Shown: positions 35,749 through 47,725, counted from the first letter of the stretch. The stretch is DNA of 64,000 nucleotides from Platycnemis pennipes (GCA_933228895.1 OW121851.1:128883624-128947623), one strand, 5' to 3'. Made by a program: numbers and translations. The notes: a model not told the origin generated them from the sequence alone.

Positions 35749-35983
35749 AAGGCCGCTTTACACGACACAAATTTTTATACATTTTCTTGTACAAACGCTT
35801 GTATACACTGAACGAAATTGTATATTTGTCCGAATGGAATTAGAACAGGTTCTATTTTCCGTACAGTCATTCAGACATTCGCACAAGCGTTCACACAGTT
35901 TGCCGCATTACACGATACAATTTCCTCATACAAGCGTTTGTACAAGGTATTGAACAAAAAATTGTATCGTGTGAAGCGGCCTT
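35749..35983. mobile_element. Palindromic MITE (235 bp)
   Basis: Starts AAGGCCGCTTTACACGACAC and ends as its inverted copy with two mismatches (ATCGTGTGAAGCGGCCTT). The arms continue inward to a shared CTTGTACAAACGCTTGTA block, so about 60 bases of each side pair. A third copy of the terminal motif, GCCGCATTACACGATACAAT, sits at about 35901, making the right-hand 85 bases a smaller palindrome of the same design. No target duplication could be fixed. The class is uncertain (PIF/Harbinger or hAT). Confidence 0.75.
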
Positions 35984-37461
35984 CAGAGATTGCCTAAAAT
36001 ATCATGCGGGGAATAACGGCAAATTCAAATATTTATGCCGCATGAAATAAGAAGATGTTTATGAAAAAATACATCAATAAATTCCACATAGCAAATTCGT
36101 ACGCTGAAGGATAAAGCCAATACAGCAAATAGATTATTAAAGAGCGGAAAGGAAAGGAAAAGAAACAAATCCACGTACTAAACGGAGAAAGAACATTGCA
36201 AAGGAGACGAGAGGTAAACATCAATGTCGAGGGAACGTGTTGTATAGAAGCGCGACGACCAGACGCCAAGGGATGTAGAAGGAAGATGAATGGACAGCGA
36301 CGACAGGCAAAGAAGATTAAGAATGGACCACGTCCAGCAGATTGCGAGGCATTTGATGATCGTGGTGAGCGGTGAAGGGAAAAAAACATAACGACATCTG
36401 AACTGAGGCTGAAGAAGTGATAAAAATGAACTCGTCCCAAAAACAAACACCCCCTAACATTTATGCCTATGACTCATCATGGTCCGAAATGAACATGATG
36501 GAACTATAAAAAATGTGAAATACGTAATTAAGATAAACACTTCACGTCTCTTCATGCATCCGGGAAAAATTAATCGGAGGGATGTGTTAGGGAACATCAA
36601 GACGGTGATGTGATGAGAGGAAAATAATACAATTCGCCTATGGCGCCTATCATGTTACACCCGCTCAAGGGAGACACCTCAGGCTCGAACACGCGTTAAC
36701 GATGAAACGAACCATTATTTAACGAGCCCATAGGCACACACTCCATCCACACGGTTTAAATACTCCTAGGCGATTAGGTCGGCGACGAGCTGGATGCGGC
36801 AATCAATCTCTCTTCACGACATCCACCCCGGCACTCTGGAGGTGGGGGAGGGGAGGGGGGGGAACGAGGTGGGGTGGGCAGCATCATCCTGGTGCCTCGT
36901 CGCCGAGGGGATCCCCCGAAAAACTGAAATAACGGACGAGGTTCGCGTGAGCCTTCAATCCCCCTGAGCCCGCTGCTGCACTGCCCCGAAACTTCCGATA
37001 CGTGTAAGCGCGGTGCACGACGGTAATCCTCGGTATTAGATAAGCAACCGACCCAATTACTGTCACACCCACATCCTACGATACGCTCCGTAAAGAGCCG
37101 ATTCATTCCACCTCTTCATAGAAGCCTGCAATCAAGTGTGCGCATGTGTGTGTGTGTTTGGCCGGAGGTGAACCCCACCTTATAAACTAACTCACTGCCA
37201 TCGAGCACATGATCCTCTTGTTAATAAATTTTTAGTATTGATTGAAGTGGACTGGCCTCTCAAATGAAGCTGCTGGACAAGTAAAACTTCACATTTCAAA
37301 CAGCCACCATACGAAAAACACACAGCACATAAATGTAATAAAATGCTTCGAGTTTAGATCCAAAACATACGAGGAAATATTGATAAAATGTAGACTTATA
37401 TGGCTTGCAAGTCTCATGCAGGCATCCCTGTAAACCACATTATGGTATGAAATCGTAATTA
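35984..37461. other. Unassigned stretch
   Basis: 36770-37080 is GC-rich, with a G-run at 36840-36870 and a 110-codon minus-strand frame that has a proline-rich end but no known domain. (TG)n at 37145-37158. No gene can be called. Confidence 0.3.
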
Positions 37462-37649
37462 ACACTGAAAGAAAAAACACGAGCCAAATCCACAAACAAT
37501 AAACTTCACTACGACCAGGGTTTCACTGTATTACAGCGTCGTCAGGTAGCGTATGTCTAACTAAGATATATCTAAGAAGATAAGAAACCCGGGTCGTAGT
37601 AAAGTTCATTTTTTGTGGATTTGGCTCGTGTTTTTTTTCTTTCTGTGTT
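37462..37649 (-). mobile_element. Inverted repeat with a hammerhead-like core
   Basis: Arms 37462-37524 and 37585-37649 are near-identical inverted copies of about 62 bases, sharing ACACGAGCCAAATCCACAAA. On the minus strand the loop-proximal region carries CGCTAC, CTGACGA, a GCTGT/ACAGT hairpin, GAAAC, CCTG, GTC and GTAGTG in that order. CGCTAC and GTAGTG pair (one G-U) as stem I, and AC/GU as a two-pair stem III, giving the layout of a type I hammerhead ribozyme with the GTC cleavage triplet. One unpaired base precedes stem II. Such ribozymes are known in Penelope-like elements and retrozymes. No protein is left to confirm the class. Confidence 0.55.
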
Positions 37650-38000
37650 ATCATGTTTCACTTCCACTCCATATCGCCTGATTCTTCAGAAATCGTAATT
37701 AACTATCCTAATGGTAATTTCAGATACATCGAATGGCAAAGAAAAAAACGATAATAACCACTTAAAGACACACCTCTTTCTCTAATGTTTCGATTCTTCA
37801 AGATCTGAACTTCTCCAATTTCTTTCTCATACGACCTACCATATTGTTTTCATTATGCTATTAACATCTTCAGACAAGCAATCCACGTTGGAGCATCCCA
37901 CTGCACACCATTGAACTCCGAGATGAAACCTGCTCATCTGGATCCCAAGCACTGGCAACATATTCTAGGGCCATTCTAGATAAGAGGCCGACCCAATTAC
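37650..38000 (-). pseudogene. Possible LINE reverse transcriptase remnant
   Basis: On the minus strand around 37930-37985, MALEYVASAWDPDEQ resembles the L-E-Y-A-x-x-V/A-W-D-P motif of CR1/Jockey-type proteins. The rest is too broken to follow. A related sequence, with GNWVG in common, occurs at about 37040. Weak call. Confidence 0.35.
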
Positions 38001-40014
38001 CGTTACGACCGACCCCACAGCTAGACATCCCTCGAGAGTGTGGCGCAGCTAAGGGCTGGGGGTCCACCGCGACCATAAAACAGGGGCGCAATAAGAGGGC
38101 GGAAGGGGAGAGACAATGTACCTACCGAGACGGAGACGCTCGCCTCCCCTTCTCCTCTACGGAGGTAAGAGGGTTTATCGGACAAGGCGTTTTGAGGGTC
38201 GGCTGGGGGAGAGTAAACGTTCATCCCGGCACTTCCCCAAAAACGAACCGCTCGAAGGATGCCGGGCATCGCTCGGACGCGAGTGGATATTCTGGACCTC
38301 GCGAGAAGAGACGACCTCCGGCCGATCGGAGGAAATATTGCGGAAGCCTCCCATCATTCTCCGAAAGCGATCCGCCCTTCAGGGCACCGGTATAAGGGTC
38401 ACAGGGGTCAGTGACGCCGGGAAAAATAGAGAAGAATCTTTAACTATTGACCGGAAATTGACCGAGGGGCAACGATACGGAGATAGTTCCCTTAGAAAAA
38501 TCTCCTACAGAAATACATCATGCGATTTCTAGTTCCTTAAGTACTTCCTAATATCTCAAGCCATGATACACACCCGCCCAACTCCGCCAAGGGAGAATAC
38601 ATTTTTGTTCTCCATTTCCTTTGAGTTTATTACATTGTTTCATCGTTTACATTCCAAATACACGATTTAGCAACGGTTTGATAATGAAAAGATCCAACTA
38701 TCAGGTGTAGAAACAATAATCCATCAAAAAACATGAGTGAATATTTGTATTGAATTTAATAATTATTACATTATTGAGTTCAATACTTCACGATGTGCCA
38801 CTTGAAACAGCAAACATTTAGCAGCATTAAGAAATAAATATCACCAAGTAATTAGTAAAATAAATACAGATATAATTACTTAATAAAAAATCAACACCAA
38901 GAATTTAATGAGGAAACAATTTTAATAACGTACATTGCTGAAATATTTTTTCGGAACTATTTTGCTTTTTTCACTTGTTTCTTAGGAATACTTCTAAAAA
39001 AACAAATATTTCAAAAAGACATCACCACGGAAGCCTTCATGCAAACCTTCACTGCTACATATCACTACTTTCACGACAACTTCAAATAAATATGCCTTAT
39101 AAAATGCACAAAGCATTTATGGAAAAGTGAAAAATAACGTAGTTAAAGAACAAAGAGCTGTTAACAGGCATAAATCCTTACTTTCATCATCCTTTTTTGT
39201 CTACAGTTTATGCTATACCAAAGAAAATTTTAATCAAAAGCATAATTCTATCAATAAATATCATATAATGACTCAATTATATTATTCAGTCAAGAAGGCC
39301 AATCTTTTGGTGAATTCTTGCGTAGGAAGAAGTTTCACCGATATAATGGACAAGAGGGAAGAGAGAATTTTATAATGTTGGGATGTAGCTCCTATGAAAA
39401 TGGTTCTAGGCTTTGGTGCAAACGAAGGCATAAAAGAGAAAGGCAGCACTTTGACGAAGGCAGGATAATTAGCCTACCATCTCTTTTTGAATTTTCCCGG
39501 ATCATTACTCCGGCAACGGAAATCATGTTTATATAATAAAGGGATAAAACAGTAATTTCATGAATTCATTGCCATATGAGTTTCATTCACACCTACAAAG
39601 TACTAAATGTACAATTAAAGATTAAAAATAGGGTTTTGCTATTTCAAAAGCTGTAAAATATGCGCTTATTAGCATTAGATGGACGGTTAATAAGTGGCAA
39701 AAATTGAAAGAACAATAAGCCAGAATCTATGCCACCGCATATTGTGTTTTCAGCATAGATGGATGAATAAACCACGCATAACACTATCAACGATAAAGCT
39801 CTTCATCTCGTATCCTTTTAGTCTTATTGGGCAGTTATGAATATCATTCTTAATAAGGATTAACAGCAAGTATTTCGATTTTTTAGGAAGTATTTATTAC
39901 CTATTATTTTCTAAAACTAGCTTTAGCAATAAAAAATGATTTTCGGTGAAAAACATCTTTTTTCTTCCTTTCCTTTCATTAATTTTGCTAAAAATAGCAT
40001 AAGAAACTAGAGGG
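38001..40014. other. Unassigned stretch, GC-rich at left
   Basis: 38000-38530 is CpG-rich, with a 138-codon arginine-rich plus-strand frame (38116-38532) overlapped by minus-strand frames. A donor-like GGAGGTAAGAG lies at about 38160. No known domain, so exon status is open. 38540-40014 is AT-rich with nothing recognised. Confidence 0.3.
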
Positions 40015-40370
40015 AGCATAAATGTGGATATGGAGAAGAATTACAAAGACGAGCTGGATAGAGAGAAAAACTAATGACGAAGTGCTTGGTTTAGTGAAAG
40101 AGAAGAGGTCCCTCCTAAATACAATTAAGGAAAGAAGAGCCAAGCTTGTGGGACATATATATTAAGGCACAATAGTTTGTTGGCCAATATTTTTGAGAGG
40201 AAAGTACTTGGGAGGAAATCAAGAGGGCGTCCCAGAACTTCTAACTTTAAGACGATATTCACGGAATTGAACCAGCAGTATCATGGAATTATGAAAATAA
40301 AGGCAACGAAGATATGGCTACAATGACAAGGCACCGCCTTGAGAGAATGATGATCATTTCATTCCACAGC
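40015..40370 (+). pseudogene. RTE-like LINE protein tail relic
   Basis: Plus-strand translation begins MWIWRRITKTSWIERKTNDE and continues VLGLVKEKRSLLNTIKERRA and LVGHIY before a stop; after a frame change NIFERKVLGRKSRGRPRTSN follows. This is the standard tail of RTE-like LINE proteins: a W-x-x-R-V-x-N-E-E-V-L-type motif, then RSLL-TIK-R, then a G-R-R-G-R-P-R motif. Stops and a frameshift show it is dead. The palm domain is not present. Confidence 0.7.
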
Positions 40371-42059
40371 ATAGTCACAGCAGCGTAAGACTTGAAGTAT
40401 TGAATTAAATGATGTGTTTTCTCGGTGAATCAATGTTCGCTAGAATACTTTTATTTACTTTCCCATTCATTTCATATCAGACTGAGCCGCAGCGAAGCTT
40501 CGTCAGGTTTAGCTACTTTTCCTATAAAAACACGCGCGTATTCGAATGCTACGATGTGTACAAATTTCAAGTCAATCGACGGACTATTTTTCGAGTTTTG
40601 CGAGCAAAAACATACGCAGGCTTTTATATATAAAGATATGCCAAAGTGAGTCATTAATTGACAGGCACTCTTAGAAGGCACCACGGACTGTTTTGAGAGA
40701 CCGATAAGGATAAGTTTAATCGGTATCCAAAAAGCCACGACCGTGCATTGCGAGCCACGGGTATTAAGACCAGGGACTGACGAGGGCTCCCTGTTTCAAC
40801 CCAATCGATCGCCGTTCCAATATCTGACCAAACTCAATGGCAAAGGTATCTCCTCTTGACTTTAGAGGGCACTGACAGCATACGCGGCCTGAAAACCCTT
40901 CTCTACAACAGCACGACCGATCAACACTCACAATCTTACGTCAGTGGAAAGGCAGTTAGTTAAGACCCCCGTTATTCTTGCCATGCGTCAAACCAAGCAA
41001 CACAACGGAGAAATTGGTCAACGGAGAATAAGAATTGAAATATCTTCCTTAAAAGGGCGATGAAAGATATCTACGGACAAGTTCACACGAAGAAATCTTT
41101 AAATATCGTTCGACTGTTTACCAAGAGCGGCGGTTGAAATGCTCAGCCAAGTAATGAAGCCAGTTCGTCCGCTCTTAGTGAAGTAACTGGTAAAAAGAAA
41201 AAATAACTCTATGCGAACTTTTGTAAATTGCTCAAGCTTATAATGGGAAATGTAATATGTGAATACTATTTTCACACAGCATTTTAAAATATCTAACAAA
41301 GGTTTCGAAACAAAAATGTCATATCATAGTCATTAAGTCAAGGTTAGTCATTCTTACTTGCTGAAAAAATGAGATTCTGACGACGAAACTTGTGTTTTAA
41401 TATCAGGAACTGTTTTGATAAAATGTAGTTAAAAAAAATAGTATTCAATAATTGCTTACAATGGAATTAACGTGAAAGGGAAGGCCCGAATTATTTTCCC
41501 ATTTTATTTATTTTTTTAAATCAATTTTCGCTGACATGGAATCCCTTCCCCAGAGAAAACGCATAATACAGACGACATTTGAGTTTAAGGGTTTCCCTCA
41601 CAGTACCACGACCAGTACAAGGTCTTGCAAAGAGGCCAAATCCCATCACTTACTCCCAAGGAGGAAGAGATACATTCCATAGGCACTGTGCAATGAACGG
41701 AAAGCACAGTGCAAGTGCCAATTAAGAGAACGTGAGCAGGTAAGCTTAAACTTCCCTCAACCCGTTCTTAACCATTCGGTGAACTGAAAGGTACGCTTTC
41801 TCCACGGTAGCAGCACAAAATGGTGCGGTAAAATTTAATTTATGCAGAAGTGAATATGCAAATGACACGGAACGATAACACTGTTCAACCCGGTCTTGGT
41901 TCATGAGGGTGGATCTCACCTCGAGCTAAACCCAACGGCGTGTGAAATTCACACGTAAAGGGCATAGGGGTATTTCCTCCCTCTGCGCTGCCAGTGGTTT
42001 CCTATTAAGATCGATCTGGTGCCCAGAAAACCACGGAGCTCCAGTTAAACTGGGCGTAC
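40371..42059. other. Unassigned stretch
   Basis: 40485-40635 contains CAAATTTCAAGTCAATCGAC and ends CTTTTATATATAAAGATA, which looks like the end of a dispersed repeat I cannot name. 41374-41386 has CTGACGA followed at once by CGAAAC, without a stem II. No gene is recognised. Confidence 0.35.
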
Positions 42060-42145
42060 ACAAAGAAGTCTCTACGGGATTCGAACCCGAAACCTCCGGT
42101 CAGACCCCCAACGCTCCACTATGTACTGAGCTACCACGCCGTTAC
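42060..42145 (-). mobile_element. tRNA-like SINE or tRNA relic
   Basis: On the minus strand GTGGTAGCTCAGT (A box) and GGTTCGAATCC (B box) lie about 40 bases apart, close to the tRNA ideal. The anticodon stem has a G-G mismatch, position 33 is G, and the acceptor arms do not pair, so it is not a functional tRNA. Confidence 0.5.
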
Positions 42146-43508
42146 GAAAACATGCAAGCATGTAAAACATGCATCTACAACCTACATCTATATATCATCA
42201 AGGATAGAAATATACTTATAAAAGTATAGAAATAACTATAGAAAATCAAGTTTTTTTCACCACCCATTAACACACTTTCTTAGGTCTAATTCTGCCATAA
42301 ACATTTCTGCCACTCATAGCAGTATAGCCAACTACACACCGATCTTGCTAAGGTATGGTGAGATTATACAATTAATAGCCTGCGAATTAGTATAATTTTC
42401 GCACCGTTATTTTATTCAAACATTGCCTGCCAGCTTTCGCCTAAAACGTGAGAAACCACAATTTGGGCACGTCATACTTACTTACATATTCTGAGGGTTC
42501 CTATGTAAAAAGGAAAAGACTTCAAGCCACCCTACTTTTATGAGTTTATTCCTGTTTTTTAACCCTGCGAAAGGTAAAATTGCCAAATAAACTTACTTGG
42601 TGTTCATATTTCACAGATATCATTAAATTGCGGGTTAGCTCAAAATACGGCGGAACCTCAATGCACTATTAATTGGAAAATCAATAAAGTTTCATCTCTC
42701 TAGACATTCCTTAGAATTGAATTGCTGTTATTAGGGGGGGAAAGCCAGCAACTAAGGCCGTTGTGTCTTTGATGATAGGCAGGCACTTGGGGCGGGGAAT
42801 CATATTAAGGGAGTGGAGAACGGGTGAAGTGAAAAGATGGAAAAGGAGAAAGCGGAGTCTGTACTTCAAGGAAAAAAACCACCAATGGATTCGAACTCGG
42901 GTTCTCACGGTAGGAAGTCAGTACTCTTGTCAACGTATTATCCTGGTTCCCTTTAATATCCTCATCGCTACCAAGTAAGGACACGAAACTCGATAACAAA
43001 ACTGAAATATTTTTTTGCGGTAGGAACTTCGAAAAATCACGCACATACCATAAAGCCACACTTACCCTTCACCGATATCATCAAACTTAAATTTCCGCTG
43101 TTTACAAAGGTTCCCTGTCGTGGATAATCGATTTTATTCCCGATTAAAAATCGATAAGTACCTATCCGACGGAAGGCGTACTCTACTTGGGATGTTGTCC
43201 GCGCACTCCCTTACCTGAAACTCAGCTATTTTCCTACTTAAAGTGCGTGACACTAATTGGATTAAAATGGTAAGCGATGGTTAACAGAAAATATCAATCA
43301 ACAAAACAATTACTTGCGAAAAGGCACTCACGAAACAAGTACGTGACTAGATATAGAGTGAGGACAGAGCACAAACGGAGCACATATTCAAATGCGCAAA
43401 ATAGTGGCTAGTCCATTGAAGCAGGCATTGTGGCAAAAAAAATCTACCTCGCTATCGCAGAAAACTATGAAAAATTGGAGTAGCAATATATAAAAATGAT
43501 AAATTAAC
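42146..43508. other. Unassigned stretch with a weak tRNA-like patch
   Basis: 42875-42945 on the minus strand has GAGTTCGAATCC and ACAAGAGTACTGACTTCC, a possible decayed SINE head. Nothing else recognised. Confidence 0.35.
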
Positions 43509-44030
43509 AATTGGGTCGTTTACCATATTTTTTAATGCCGGATCTGATTGAGATTGTAAAATAAAAACATTTTTCCGTTTTTGATCCGTTAATTATTTCT
43601 CGAGTTATAAGTGGCGAAAAACTTATCTTTTTAACCCTTTCGGAAAAGTGGGGCACCCTCTAACGTCATCGACTTCAACCAATCACAACTGAGCACGCGA
43701 AGCTACTTCGCCTCATCGCAATGGAGGGGACACAGCTGACTCTGTCAATAGGAGCAGTTGCGACAGCATCTGTGCGAGCAGACCTTTCGAGAGCCCCCCT
43801 CCCCTCCCTTCCTCTCCCCTGAAAGCAGTCAAGGACGGGAGGAAAATGACATCAATGTTATCACAGCAGCTTTTTCGGTGGGCGTCACCTTTTGCTTATT
43901 TTAATTTTTGATTTATTATTGAATGGTTGTGGTTAGAAGATTAATTTTTTCACTACACTTCGTTTCTCGTTTCCATCTAACAATTTCATGTACAAAATTG
44001 CGATTTTGGTTCCGAGTAAACGCCCGCATT
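43509..44030 (-). mobile_element. Family-A inverted-repeat element, copy 6
   Basis: Reverse orientation: begins AATTGGGTCGTTTACCATA and ends GTAAACGCCCGCATT, each end with one substitution from the family sequence. Interior collinear with copy 4, with small deletions. Confidence 0.8.
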
Positions 44031-45564
44031 ATTGCACCTTAAAATATCCATCAAAATATATGTATACGAAACAAAAAAGAGGCATTGAGGAAATTTTTTT
44101 AAGAGATGAATGTGACAAAACGCTTTCCTCGTTGTTGATCGGATAGCTACCAACTCTAAGGAATTTTTGCCGGTAATAAAAAACCCTATTCACCTCCTTT
44201 AATATCTCTGATTTCCAGGCGAATAGGTCACGCATCAATGAATCTTAGGTCATTCCCATATGGCTTCGTTCCGAGGCTTAGGTAAAAAAGTATTACAGAA
44301 ATAACACTCACAGGGAACTTATTACATTCATTGCTTACCTGATATGACTTTAAAAAAAATAAGAAATAAGAATACTCTATCACAGATCAGGAGTAATAAC
44401 ACACATCGGAGTAATTTTACTGTCTCTAATGACTCTTTTGTCAAACGAAGGGGGAAATTTTGAGATCTCGACGAGCTCCCAGTAAAAATGATTTTTTAAT
44501 GGGGTGTGCTGGTAACAATTATGTATTAAATAATAATTGATGTTCCCCTTCTGAGAAAAAATAAAACAACAAATACAAGGAATACAAAAAAACATCAATT
44601 TAGAGGGGAATATAAGTACCCCAGAGAACCTGAGTTGGGGTTTCCATAATTAATTATTGAAAGCAGCGGCAGGTGCTAATGTAAATAAGTATTTAACCAA
44701 GTGGCTAATAAACACTTTATATTTTCTAACATTGCGTTCAAAACAATGACATATAAAAAATAATGAATGAATGAAATGAATGAAGCATAAACAAACAACA
44801 ATAATATAAAATAATAAAATACTCATGATATTTAAGCCACGTACTCGCATTAATTAAACTCTCACCGGCTTCAAATGGGACACATATAAGGAGTTGTGAC
44901 GGAGTACTGTGTTCGAATGTTCTCCACAAAGCACTCCAGTAGGGGCTGGATGACCATTGAAAAGTATCTTTCACTGCCGGGATTTGGACCCGGCCTTCCC
45001 GAGTAAGAGGGCAGTACTGTAACCGCGTTCTGGCCTGTTATATCAAACCTCTGAGATGGATAAAAAAGCTCCCCTCAAAGAGGTAGTTCACTGTAAATAA
45101 GTGAATAACAATTATGATAACCCTCATCTATGCTACAGCGATTAGTGGCTTCAGTAAACGCCATCAACTTCAGATCACGGAGGCTCCGACGATCAAAATG
45201 CGGCAGCCTAGAAGCGTCGAGCGTGGGAGAGGATGATCTTTGGATCGTGAGAGCCCTTCGAATGTTTTGATTTCGCTCAGGGAAACAGCCGCGGGACCCA
45301 CGCGCCCATGCTTGCGCTACGTTAAGCAGCCACCGCGGGGAAATTAGCTCGGAAGTCCCTCGTGAATACTTCCACGCCTCCCCCCTCAGGGATCTCCCTC
45401 TCCTCAAACGATCACTGTAGCACTATTCAACAGCGGAGCGTATTGCCAATAGACTTCCAACCGCCAGTTTACTTGACGACCGCGCGGTAAATGGAGGAGA
45501 AATACATGACAACCGGCTCACGGTCGCTCCTTTACGTTTCGGCTTAAATTACATGCTTCTTTAA
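44031..45564. other. Unassigned stretch with a tRNA-like patch
   Basis: 44968-45035 (minus) has CCGGGTCCAAATCCCGG, a B-box-like arm, preceded by GGTTACAGTACTGC; a probable SINE relic. 45120-45420 is GC-richer, with a 110-codon minus-strand frame of no known family. Confidence 0.35.
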
Positions 45565-46267
45565 GGAGGTTGATCCGAAAAGCGAAAGTCATGTCATTTT
45601 TTTTATATTTTCACTACTTATAGATCTAAAGTTTCTCTAACTAATAAAGCAAAGATAGTTATACCAACCCATATTCCTTTTTGCACAAATTGCATTTGAA
45701 ATTACATACGATTAATGGCGAGAATGGCCATCACATAGTGACATGTCATTTTTGCAACAAAATGATATTTTATGCGTAATTTCACTAATAAAATGACACG
45801 AAAAAAAGGTATCAACCCACCGTATTTTCCGCTAAATGCACCAATTTCTGCGCTTATAGCAGACGAAATGCATTAGTTGACTTCAATTGGCGCTACGGTC
45901 ACTGTAGCCAAAATGGTTGGCATATGAAAAATATCATTACTAATGAGATATCAAAGAATACTTCAAGAAATATAATAATATAACGTTTAATAGTAATATT
46001 CTGGTGTTATACATTAGTAAATTCATTGAGTACATGAATTTATTTCTATAAAGTAAATGCTGAATTGAATCCATCGTCGAGCTGATTAAAATTATCATAA
46101 AAAATAAATTCTTCAAATTTCCATCGTATTTCTTGTAATACTTATGACTTTCAATAGCTTAGGTAATTTTCTTTTTGAAATAAGGATTACTTAGCAGGCA
46201 TATACTCGTACTTTAATTAATGAGATTCCTTAGACAGCTTGACTCAAGCAGTCGCGAGCCAACCTCC
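45565..46267. mobile_element. TTAA-flanked inverted-repeat element, copy 2
   Basis: Flanked by TTAA at 45561-45564 and 46268-46271, with GGAGGTTG and CAACCTCC ends. Collinear with the copy at 17702-18435 and about 30 bases shorter because of small deletions. The open frame of copy 1 is interrupted here, confirming that it is not under coding constraint. Confidence 0.75.
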
Positions 46268-46560
46268 TTAAAATATGCATAAGAATGAAGGATCCCATAC
46301 GGATGAATGCATAACGATTTTATTTACCATACGGAGAAAATGGTCGCATGCTGCTTCGAACAAATGGTTAGGTGCCCACAACATTACCGCAGTACTCTCC
46401 GAGTAACGCAATGCCACTAGCACACGTATAGTGAATATTATCGTCGTGAGTAAAAATAAGAGGAATAAAGCATGTATCCCTGGATAAAATTTAATAAGTC
46501 CACAGATGACGCTAAAAAGGGGACAGAAACACAATGAGGAGGTATTTTAACTCATAGGGT
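46268..46560. other. Short unassigned interval
   Basis: An 88-codon hydrophobic minus-strand frame (46268-46534) starts at the TTAA of the preceding element; no family recognised. Confidence 0.35.
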
Positions 46561-46610
46561 GGATTGCAAGAACGAGGTTTAAACCGCGGTTTAGACAGTG
46601 GTTAGGGAAA

Positions 46611-47281
46611 ATGGCCGAAACCGCGGTTTTTTGCTTGCATGAACGAGTTTTACGTCAGACGCCGTCTAAACCACGGTTCAAAAGCCGCCAATTCCCGAAC
46701 CTCCTGCTGGGTAGGTTTAAGCAGCGGTCTGCGTTCACGAGAGACACCAAACATGGCCGGCCGGCACTTTTTGACGTTCGCGAGGCGGAGGAAATAGAAG
46801 AAATTACAGCTATTGAGGATTCTGACGTTCCACCAATAAGGATAAACAGATTAATTAGGGACCGAAGTGATCTTTTTTTATCATACATCGATTCAGAGTT
46901 TGAACAGAGGTAAATATTTAATAAAGAAGTAACTCATCAGCTATTGGGAGAAACGAACTATCACATTAGACTTTCGACGGACCGCTGGGGATTCCAGGTG
47001 CCACCAATTATTCAATTGCTTATGTAATTAAGGTCTTTCGCCACTGCAAGTTTTGTTTTAAGGCTTTAGGGGATCAGATTGGTGTTCATGAATCAACGGC
47101 TTTTAGGTGCTTAATGAATGTACGCGAAGCTCATCGTGCTCATTGGAGATAAATATTACCAAATTCCCCTTAATTGCTGCAGAATTACAGGATGTGATAG
47201 CTGAATTCCTCTCTTATCAGGGTGGGCATGAATTACTTTTGAAATGTGAAGTAATGTTAAGAAAAAATAACGGTAAATAGG
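46611..47281 (+). pseudogene. PIF/Harbinger-type transposase relic
   Basis: The first 100 codons include an acidic stretch (REAEEIEEITAIEDSD) and end RLIRDRSDLFLSYIDSEFEQ, like the N-terminal part of HARBI1-related transposases. After TAA at 46911-46913 the same frame gives VTHQLLGET, LSTDRWGFQVPPIIQLL, a TAA at 47025-47027, and LRSFATASFVL, matching the conserved I-x-x-x-x-Q-L-L-x-x-L-R-x-x-A-T-G-S-F motif. A frameshift then leads to GDQIGVHESTAFRCL and KFPLIAAELQDVIAEFLSYQ, also in family order. The catalytic DDE half is missing. Two stops and the frameshift rule out activity. Upstream, GGTTTAAACCGCGGTTTA (46576-46593) may be near a terminal repeat. Confidence 0.65.
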
Positions 47282-47424
47282 TTGCGCTTGTACAGTTGAT
47301 TCCTGTCAAAGTCTTTCTTCCTCCACCGTAGAATTTAGCACTTCTTCATTCAGTACTCCTTTGTAGATGAATTCTTACATTGCAAAAGCAATTTCTCTCC
47401 TAACGTCTTTACTACCACCTCCAC

Positions 47425-47725
47425 CTTCACCTAATATACCGCTTGGATAACAACACCTTTCCACCTATTCCTACCTAGAGTCCTAATTTTATTCCTTCAC
47501 CTTCACCTAATATACCGCTTGGATAACAACACCTTTCCACCTATTCCTACCTAGAGTCCTAATTTTATTCCTTCACCTTCACCCTATATATACCGCTTGG
47601 ATAACAACACCTTTCCACCTATTCCTACCTAGAGTCCTAATTTTATTCCTTCACCTTCACCTAATATACCGCTTGGATAACAACACCTTTCCACCTATTC
47701 CTACCTAGAGTCCTAATTTTATTCC
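47425..47725. repeat. Tandem array, four 76-78-bp units
   Basis: Units start at 47425, 47501, 47577 and 47655. Each holds CTTCACCTAATATACCGCTT followed by GGATAACAACACCTTTCCAC. The copies are almost identical; unit 3 has a two-base insertion (CCCTATATATACC). Such uniformity indicates recent duplication or homogenisation. Confidence 0.9.

Noticed and set aside
42066..42145. Possible functional tRNA gene
   Set aside because: A and B boxes are good, but the anticodon stem is mismatched, T33 is missing and the acceptor arms do not pair.
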